Positions 6,301 to 14,300 of a stretch of DNA of 15,483 nt are shown one piece after another. Origin of the DNA: UBA4615 sp044371545 (GTDB lineage: Bacteria > Pseudomonadota > Gammaproteobacteria > Burkholderiales > Burkholderiaceae_E); NCBI GenBank assembly GCA_044371545.1, contig JBILTM010000121.1, positions 1 through 15,483 on the forward strand, given 5' to 3'. The stretch's first letter is position 1, and every line of letters starts with the position of its first letter. A model generated the notes under the pieces. The model did no database searches and was not told the DNA's origin. It saw only the letters and a list, made by a program, of their open reading frames with translations. Made by a program: the position numbers and the translations under genes.

Positions 6301-8342
6301 ATGTCGAAGGACAGCGTGGTCACCGCGACGAGTCGGTCCTGCCCGGTCAGGCCTGGCTCGCGGCGCATGCTTTCTAGGAAATTGGCCACCGCCCGATGCG
6401 GCACGGCGACGCCTTTCGGCCGACCGGTAGAGCCCGACGTGTAGATCACGTAGGCGACTTCCTCGCCGTTCGAAGGTACGACGAAGACCGGGGAGTCGGC
6501 GGGCACGGGCCAGTCGCTCTCGTCATCGATGAGGAGCGTCGCGGTCGCCGACGCCGGAACAACCGAAGCCGCCCGTGAATCGGTGAGGATTGCCTTGAGG
6601 CCGGCATCCTCGACCATGAAGGCGAGGCGCTCGGCAGGGAAGCCAGGATCCAGCGGCACGTAGGCTGCGCCTGCACGCAGCACCGCCAGCAGTGCCGGGA
6701 CGAGCTCGATGCCTCGCTCGAGGCACAGGCCGACACGGTCGCCCGGACGAACCCCGAGTGCATGGAGAACGCCCGCGATCCGTGACGACCGCGCGTCGAG
6801 TTCCGCGTAGGTGAGGCGCGAGCGGCCGGCCAGCACGGCGGCCGCGTGGGGCGAGCGCAGGGCCTGCGCCGCGACCATCTCATGCACGCCCCGCCTCGGG
6901 TCGTGTTCCATGGCGGTGTCGTTCCAGCGGTCAAGCTCGGCTCGCTGCCCGTCGTCGAGGAGCGGGAGCGCATCGATCGGTCGGTCCGGAGTGGCGACGA
7001 GCCCGCGCAGCAGTTGTTCGAGGCTCGCAAGCCAGTGTCGGATCGACTCACGGTCGAACAGATCCGTGGAGTACTGACATTCCAGCCGCAGGCCGCCATC
7101 GATCTGCGCGGCATTGATGAACAGCTCGAAGTTCTCGGCGACCCGGGGAATCGAATCGACGACGACCCGTAGCCCCGAGAAGCCGGTGTCGATCCCCAGC
7201 GCCTGGTCGAGGTTGAACATTGCGGCCACGAGCGGCGGCCGGCTCGGGTCGCGCTTCAGCGTGATCCGGCGCAGCAGGGTGCCGAAGGTGTACTCCTGGT
7301 GTTCGAGCGCGTCGAACAGGACAGATTGCGCGGCGCGCACCATCGCAGCGCCGTCGGCACCGGGGTCCGGACTGAATCGCACAGGCAGGAGATTGACGCA
7401 GTGACCCACCAGCGCCGGCATCGAGGCGGCCGCCTGCCCGGCCACCGGAATTCCCAGGACGATCTCGGACTGGCCCGCGATTCGAGCAAGCAAGGTCGCG
7501 ACCGCGCCCCACACCACTGCGAACGGCCCGACGCCCTGACGTCCGGAGAAGCGCTTGATCTCGGCGAGCAGCGCCGGGTCGAGCATCCGATCCTCCCGAC
7601 GCGAAGCGAAGGTCCGCCGTCTCGGGCGCGGTCGATCTGTGGGCAGGTCCAGCGTCGGTGCTCCGCCGGCGAACAGATCGCTCCAGAAACGTTCGTCGGT
7701 GGTAGCAACCGACCCGTGACGCTGTTGCGCCTCACGGGCCGAGTACGCGGTCATGGTGTCTGCGGGCGCCAGCGGCGCGAGGGGAAGACCGCGCTCGGCG
7801 TCGTACAGTCGCGCGAGGTCGCGCGCGAGCACGCCGAACGACCAACCGTCGCACACGATGTGATGGGCCGCGAAGATCAATTCGAACGCGTCGCCGCCCA
7901 GGGCGAGCAAGGCGATCCGGAACAGGGGGCCGGACTCGATGTCGAAGCGCGTTTCGACGGCCGATCTACGTTCGCGCTCGAGGGCATCCTCGCGCGCCTC
8001 GTCCGGGGCTCCGGTCAGGTCGACCTCCCGGATCTCGACCTCGACCGAATCGGCGAGGAGCATCGTCATGCCGTCCGGCGAGATGGTGGCGCGCAGCGAT
8101 TCGTGCCGCTCGACGAGATGGTCCAGCGCGCGAACGAGCGCGGCCCTGTCCAGCGGACCGGACAGGCGCATGCGGATCGCCTCGTTATAGGCGAGAGAGG
8201 CCTCGTGCCCCGCGCGGTCCGCGAGCCAGACTTCCTGCTGCGCTTCGGTCGTCGGCACGACGCGATCGATGCGTCCGGCTGCGAACGGGTCGTAGTCGAC
8301 GGCCTCGGCGGCAGCCGCCCGGGTCAGGTCATGCTCGCTCAT
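3360..8342 (-). CDS. non-ribosomal peptide synthetase, C-A-T-C-T
   Basis: The chain has 1660 residues. Domains by eye: C1 about 26-460 (HHxxxDG at 160-166), A about 485-975 (YVIYTSGSTGRPKGV at 631-645, YGPTE at 771-775, NGK Lys970), T1 about 995-1065 (LGGHS, Ser1026), C2 about 1084-1520 (HHLIWDG at 1218-1224), T2 about 1568-1638 (LGGHS, Ser1601), then a basic tail (KRGLLNRLFGGRR). All key motifs are intact. The A-domain pocket reads DILQLGMVWK by alignment to PheA, close to the known glycine code (DILQLGLIW-). C1 directly follows the aminotransferase that ends the upstream protein, so its donor should be a beta-aminoacyl chain. The last module has C and T but no A domain, and there is no thioesterase or reductase, so T2 needs loading in trans and release needs another enzyme. 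The start at 8342 is chosen because its ATG overlaps the upstream TGA (ATGA). The frame is also open for 16 codons upstream, but that stretch has no domain content. Confidence 0.95.
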   Translation of the reverse strand: MSEHDLTRAAAAEAVDYDPFAAGRIDRVVPTTEAQQEVWLADRAGHEASLAYNEAIRMRLSGPLDRAALVRALDHLVERHESLRATISPDGMTMLLADSVEVEIREVDLTGAPDEAREDALERERRSAVETRFDIESGPLFRIALLALGGDAFELIFAAHHIVCDGWSFGVLARDLARLYDAERGLPLAPLAPADTMTAYSAREAQQRHGSVATTDERFWSDLFAGGAPTLDLPTDRPRPRRRTFASRREDRMLDPALLAEIKRFSGRQGVGPFAVVWGAVATLLARIAGQSEIVLGIPVAGQAAASMPALVGHCVNLLPVRFSPDPGADGAAMVRAAQSVLFDALEHQEYTFGTLLRRITLKRDPSRPPLVAAMFNLDQALGIDTGFSGLRVVVDSIPRVAENFELFINAAQIDGGLRLECQYSTDLFDRESIRHWLASLEQLLRGLVATPDRPIDALPLLDDGQRAELDRWNDTAMEHDPRRGVHEMVAAQALRSPHAAAVLAGRSRLTYAELDARSSRIAGVLHALGVRPGDRVGLCLERGIELVPALLAVLRAGAAYVPLDPGFPAERLAFMVEDAGLKAILTDSRAASVVPASATATLLIDDESDWPVPADSPVFVVPSNGEEVAYVIYTSGSTGRPKGVAVPHRAVANFLESMRREPGLTGQDRLVAVTTLSFDIAVLELLLPLCVGGSVVIASRAEVVDGHALRAVVESSGATALQATPAGWRLLLDAGWAGAAGFKALVGGEALPVDLAAALLERCGEVWNMYGPTETTVWSTTWRVTSPERGISIGRPIGNTRVHVLDAGARPVPIGVAGELYIGGAGVATGYFGRPELTRERFVEDPFDARPEARLYRTGDLGRWRADGRLEHLGRLDSQVKLRGYRIELGEIETVMRTHPAVADAVAIVREDQPGDQRLVAYAVSREEPREPGSDITNLAVHLKRHLPDYMVPKHVVCLRHLPRLPNGKLDSRSLPAPDGQSTQSTEHESPATETERIVAAVMEKCLGLRDLGRRDDFFSLGGHSLLAAQVITQLNRQLGLRLTMGAMFESPTVAGLARAIDRAAAPAAGVANGIAPRAERSVAPLSLNQERLVFLERLQPGRTVYNTPSAHRLRGRLDPIALGRAFQSIVDRHDVLRTVVEHTPAGPIQRIHPTLDVSTLPLEDLSSIEADLRESVAMERIEHLVETPFDLSRLPLFVIRLYRLSSDEHLLFFMPHHLIWDGWSFDLFYEEMSAGYFSALEGRAADLPKLEISYGDYAAWQRAWVESAEFGQQLGRWRNRFEATIAQPKRPLMTDRERGASMSGEGRTEWLEIDRTLTERLREFARDSDATMFMTLLSAYVASLASLGAVGRQLIGLPVRGRSTTETEPLMGYFTNLLPLQITVSLGDTFRVLQDRVRRGVMDAFAFPDVPLERMMQEMPELRGAGPLYQALFSFQDARQRPIHWGNLRHERVEVAQRGATEDLGLWLVERNAGLVGGITYHTDLYDTSSARRLRERFVALLRKALESPDASVDTLLALDATERVRLEDWIGSGAATVADRSESGSSAETRVTAPADPKSTRTEPATETERRIAAIWSGLLGIERVYREDNFFDLGGHSLLVMQSVETLEAELHRRIDPRRYIFESLAQIAAGYDTAPPLEAPKRGLLNRLFGGRRSA

Positions 8343-11300
8343 CGAAGTCTCATGTACTTGCCCGGGGCATCTGGGTTCGGGATGAACCACGCGGGCTGAC
8401 CGTTACCGTCGCGTCCGAGTCGCGCGCCGGGAACCGGCGGCTTCGACGCGTCCAGCGCGACGGGCATCGAAGGATGGACCCCCGGCAGGAATCGCCCTTC
8501 CTGGAGTTCCGCGATCGACTCGCGAAAGGCCTTCTTGATCATCGCGACATCCTGGTCCGAGTGCGCGGTGGTCATGAAGCACGGGAAGTTGTCGAGCACG
8601 TGGATGCCACGGCTGCGCATCATCGGGAACAGGAGGTCCTGCAAAGGATGCTCCTCGGTGAAGACCATCCGCCAGACCGACGCGAAGTGCCTGAGCTCGA
8701 TCGGTGCGCCGACCTCGCGGCAATAGGCGTTCAGCTCGTCGCACATTGCGGCCGTTCGCGTGGTGAGCGATGCCTGGAGTTCGGGTCCCTGCTCGCGCAT
8801 GTACCGCAGCGACGCATGAGCCGCCGCGAGCGCGAGAGGGTGACGTACGAACGTGCCTGCGAAGTAGGTGACGCCAACCGTCGGAATGGAGTCGTCGCCG
8901 TACTGCCAGGCTCCTCCGTCGAGCGCGTCCATCCACGCGCGCTTGCCTGCGATCACGCCGATCGGCAGGCCGCCACCGATCACCTTTCCGTAAGTGGCCA
9001 TGTCGGCTCGGATGCCGAACAGTGCCTGCACACCGCCCGGGTGTGCCCGGAAGCCGGTGACGACCTCGTCGAACACCAGCGCGCTGCCCGATTTCGAGGT
9101 GATGTCGCGCAGTTCGTGCAGGAACTCGCGCGGCTGGAAGTCGGGTCGCCGACTCTGTACTGGCTCGACGAGCACGGCCGCGATCTCGTCCGCGCGTTCG
9201 CGGACGATACGTGCGGACTCGGGAGTACCGTAGTCGAGCACCAGCACGTTCGCGCCGGCATTCGGCATGATTCCGGGCGCGGCCGGGATCGTCCTCAGCG
9301 TGCGCGTTCCCCGCACGACGACTTCATCGAAGATGCCGTGGTACGCGCCGGCGAAGCTGACCATCAGACTTCGCCCGGTGACCGTGCGCGCGATGCGCAA
9401 GGCACCCATCACCGCCTCGGATCCGGTGTTGCACAATCCCGCCCGGTCGAAGCCGGTCATCTCGCAGACCAAGCGCGCCACCTCGCCTGCGAGCGGGTGC
9501 TGGGGTCCGATTTCGTAGCCGGCATCGATCTGCTTGCGGAGCGCTTCGGTCACGAACGGTGGCTGCCAGCCGAACAAGCTCATTCCGAAGCCGTTCAGCA
9601 CGTCGACGTACTCGTTGCCGTCGATGTCCCACACGCGAGCCCCAGAGGAGCGCTCCACGACGATCTGGTAGACGATCTCCTTGAGCAGGGGGCGGAACCC
9701 GTTGACGACACGCGGGTCCGCGAGATGCGGGCGATGCGTGGCCGCATGCGCCTTGGACGCACGGGTACGGTCGACGTACCGCCGGATGAAGGCATCGAGA
9801 CGGGCACGCTGCGTGTCGCTCAGTGCGTCGGCCGACGACGTGTGGATCCGCGCGATTGCGCCGAACGCCTTCTTGACGTCATAGCGCTGGACCGCGGACG
9901 CGTCGTCGGTCTCGGGCGTGGCGGACGTGGCGGGCGGGGTGACCGGGGTCGGCGAAGTGGCCGCTGCGGCCGGGGCAGGCTGGGCTCGCGAGGCCCCCGT
10001 GGGTGCCACCGCCGAGGGCGCCGATGGCGATCCCGTGGGAACTGCACCGGCCGCTGGCGGCAGCGCGCCGAGCAGCGCGAGCTGTTGCTTCATCAGTTCG
10101 AGCTGCTGTCGGATCAGCTCGCGCAGGGGATCGGCGGCCGTCGAGTCGGCAGGCGGCCGCGCCGTACCGGGGGGCGGCAGCGCGCCGCCGATGTCGACTG
10201 TCGAGACGGGGAGCGATCGAGCCATCGAGGGCGGCTGAGTCGCGACCGCCGGCGACGCGTCCGCGGCGGGCGGCGACGCGATCCGACCGCCGGGCAACTG
10301 CTCGTCGAGGCAACGAGCGAGTGCGTCGAGCGTACGGTGCTTCTCCATCAGCTGACGGAACGTGACCGGCGCCTTGAACGTGTTCTTCACCTGCAGCGCG
10401 ACCTGCGTCAGCGTCAGCGAGTCCAGCCCGAGCTCGACGAACGGTGCGTTCGGATCGGCATCAGCGACGTCGATGCCGGAGACGTCTGTGATCAGCGTTC
10501 TGAGGCGAGCGACGAGTTCGGGGACACGGGAGTCGGCGGCTGCGCTCATCGACTGGACTTCTAGGTTGTCGGGGGACGGGTTGGAAGCCGGCGGCATCGA
10601 ATCGACGTTGGCTGTGCGATCCGATGTGTGTGCAGGGACGGGTGCGGGGTTGGCATCGAGCCAATGACGTGTGCGCTCGAACGGGTAGGTCGGGAGCGGG
10701 ATCCGCATTCGTTCTCCGCGCTCTGCCTCGAGATCGACGCCCAGCGTCCAGAGCCGTGCCTCGGCGAGCGCGAGCCGGGACCGCTCCAGCTCGGGCGCGT
10801 CACCGAGACTCGCGAGAGCCCGGGCTTGCCGTCCCGTGGCCGGACGGTGCTGCCGGACGAGCGCCGACAGTCCGGCACGCGGACCGCACTCGATGAACAC
10901 GGATCCAGGCATGTCGACCAAGGTCGACACCGCCTGCGAGAACAGCACGCTGGTGCGCAGGTGGGTCGCCCAGTATCCGGGGTCCACAGCCTGGGCATCC
11001 GACAGACGAGCGCCTGTCGCCGTCGACACGATCGGCATCGAAGGCGGGCGAAGCGCGACCTTCGCGAATGCCTCGCGGAACGGCGCGACCACCGGGTCCA
11101 TCATCGGGGAGTGGAACGCGTGAGAGGTGTCGAGCATGCTGCACGGAATCGAGTCGCCTTGAAGTGCATGGGCGAGCCGTTCCACGGATTCGTTCGGGCC
11201 GGCGACGACGCATGCACCTGGGGCGTTCACCGAAGCGATCGCGACGTCGTGGGGCAATCGCGGACCGATCGACCCGGCGGCTGCCCGAATCGCGAGCATT

Positions 11301-14300
11301 CGACCGGCGGGCAGTCGCTGCATCAGCGAGCCCCTCAGGACGACGAGCCGTGCCGCGTCTTCCAGCGACATCACGCCTGCCAACGCAGCCGCAGCAAACT
11401 CCCCGATGCTGTGGCCGACCAGCGCGGCGGGTCGGATGCCGCGTTCGACCCAGCGCGTGGCGAGCGCGAGCTCGAGCGCGAAGAGTGCCGGCTGCGTCAG
11501 CGAGGTGGCGGCGAGCTCGGTTCGGGACGCGCCTACGAGCCGCTCGCGCAGGTCGAATCCCAGGTCGTCGTGCATCGCGTCGGCACATGCGTCGATCACG
11601 CGGCGAATCACCGGATCCGAACCGTAGAGCGCCGTGCCCATGCCGACGTACTGCGCGCCTTGCCCGGGGAACAGCAATACCGGTGCCGGAACGTGCTCGT
11701 CGATGCAGTCCTCGACCCGGAATTCGTGCCCCGCGTCGCGCATCGCCTCGATTGCGCCCCGCGCATCGTCGGCGACGATCGCGACGCGGTGCGCGAACGC
11801 ACTGCGGCCGGCGTGCAGCGTGAACTCGACGTCGGCGATGTCCGAATCCGGTGTCCGTTCGAGCCAGTCCGCCAGGGCATCGACCGAGGCCGAGAGTGCC
11901 GTGGGCGTCCGGGCCGACACTCTGATCACCCGAGTCGCGGCGGGCTGCGGCGCACGTCGGCGGGGCGGTGGGTCGCTGATCACCACGTGGGCATTCGTGC
12001 CACCGACCCCGAACGCGCTGATACCAGCCCAGCGCGGCTCAGTGCCGCGCGGCCACGGGCGCGGCGTTCCGGCGACCTCGAACGGGCCGGCTCCGAACGG
12101 GATCCTGGGATTCGGTGCATCGAAATGCAGGGTCGCCGGTATCCGATCGTGCCGCATCGCGAGGACTGTCTTGATCAGCCCGGCGGCTCCCGCGGCCATC
12201 ACCGTGTGACCGACGTTGCCCTTGACGGAACCGAGCAGCACGCGCGCACGCGGACGCGTCGAGAGGCCGAATGCGCGGTTGAGCGCTTCGACTTCGACGG
12301 GATCGCCGAGCGGCGTCGCGGTACCGTGCGCTTCGACGTACTCGATCGTTCCCGCGTCGATGGCCGCGTCCCGATGCGCTGCACGAATGACCTCGACCTG
12401 TCCCGCAACGCTCGGCGCGGTAAAGCTGGCTTTCCCGCCGCCGTCGTTGTTGACGGCGACGCCCCGGATGACTGCGTGGATCGTGTCGCCGTCGGCGAGC
12501 GCGTCGGACAGGCGCCGCAATAGCACGACCGCTGCACCGTCGCTGAACACGGTGCCGGCGGCATCTGCCGAGAAGGGTCGCGTTCTCCCGTCGGGAGACA
12601 GCATCGAGCCCTCCTGATACAGATACCCGGACTCGGGCGGGCAGGTGACTGCCGCCCCGCCGGCGAGCGCCAGGTCGCACCGGCGCAGCCGGAGCGCGTC
12701 GACGGCCTGCGCAATGGCGACCAGCGAGGTCGAGCATGCCGTGAACACGCTGATCGCCGGGCCGGTGAGGTCGAGCCGGTGCGCGATCCGCGTCGCGACG
12801 TAGTCCTTCTCGTTGGCGAGCATTGCCTGGAACTCGCCCATTCTCTCGACGCGGCCCGGGTGCGACAGCACGTGGTGTCGGAAGTACGTCGCGTTGTAGA
12901 CACCCGCGAACACGCCGATCTTCAGATCCCGCTGGTCCGGCACGTGGCCCGCATGCTCCAGACAGGTCCAGCACAGTTCGAGCATCACGCGCTGCTGCGG
13001 GTCCGTGAGGTCGGCCTCGTTCGCGGACATCCCGAAGAAGGCGGCGTCGAAGCCTTCTACACCGTCGATCACGCCCCGCGCGCGTACGTACGTCGCGTCG
13101 TCCCGCAGCGCGCGCGGAATCGAGGGGTCGAGATCCTCGTCGTCGAACCGGCGTATCCCGTCCACGCCCCCGTCGAGCATCGTCCAGAATGCGTCCAGGT
13201 CGGCGGCACCCGGCAACCTAGCCGACATGCCGACGATGGCGATCGCCAGGTCGCCTTCGATGCCGCGCGAGGTTCCCTCCGACTCGGTTGCGCGGGTCTC
13301 GGTCTGTGGATCCGCGTCCTGGGCGATTGTCGACGCGTCGATCGCGCGGGCGATGCCTCGGGGCGTAGGGTCGTCGAAGAAGGTCGACGCGGGCACCGTG
13401 CGACCCGTCCGGAGTTCGAGCCGTTGGGCGACCGCCACCGCGGCCAACGACGTTCCTCCGAGGTCGAAGAAGCCGTCGAGCGCACCGACCCGGTCTAGGC
13501 CGATCGTGTCGGCGAAGACCGAGGCGACGACGCGCTCGGTGTCCCCGACAGGTTCGACGTAATGCTGTCGCAGCGTCGGACGTGAGGCGGGCGGGGGAGG
13601 CAGCGCGGCTCGATCGAGCTTGCCGTTCGCGGTCATCGGCAGCGTGTCGACCTCGACGATCCCGGCGGGGACCATCCAGGCGGGCAGCGATCGCCCAAGC
13701 GTCTCCCTGATCGCCGACGCATCGAGGGGCGCACGTTCCGGCACTGCGTAAGCGAACAAGCGTGGCCCCAATCCCGGATCGTGCCGCACGACCACCGCGC
13801 ACGCCCGGACGCCCGAGAGCTTGGCGAGTGCCGCTTCAACCTCCCCGGGCTCGACACGGTACCCTCGGATCTTCACCTGATCGTCGCGTCGTCCGATGTA
13901 CTCGAGCAGGCCATCGGAGCGCCAGCGCGCCAGGTCGCCGGTACGGTACAGCCGATCGCCGGGCTGGCCGTACGGGTCGGCGACGAATCGTTCGGCGGTC
14001 AACTCCGGGAGGTTCAGGTATCGGGACGCCAGGCCGTCACCACCCAGGCAAAGCTCGCCGACGACACCGACCGGCAGCCTGCGCATCGCGCCATCGAGCA
14101 CGCGTGCGACGGTGCCCGTGATCGGGCGTCCGATCGGCACGGACGTCGCTTCGGCGGGGAGGTCATCGGGAATCGCGTATGTCGCGGCGAACGTGGTGCA
14201 CTCGGTCGGGCCGTACCCGTTTATCAGCGTGGTGTCACGCAGCGCGGCGATCGCGCGTCGGACGTGAGGGACGCTCAGGGCCTCGCCCCCGACGAGCAAC

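Noticed and set aside
8343..8390. Upstream ATG adding 16 residues to the second NRPS
   Set aside because: The extra residues have no domain content and overlap the upstream gene by about 50 nt. The ATG at 8342 makes the same ATGA overlap used elsewhere in this operon.
8474..10564. Long plus-strand open frame of 696 codons
   Set aside because: Antisense to the aminotransferase and linker of the megasynthase; its Gly/Arg-rich runs mirror the Pro/Ala linker codons.
10628..12523. Long plus-strand open frame of 631 codons
   Set aside because: Antisense to the KS-AT region with intact catalytic motifs; no recognisable domain in its own translation.
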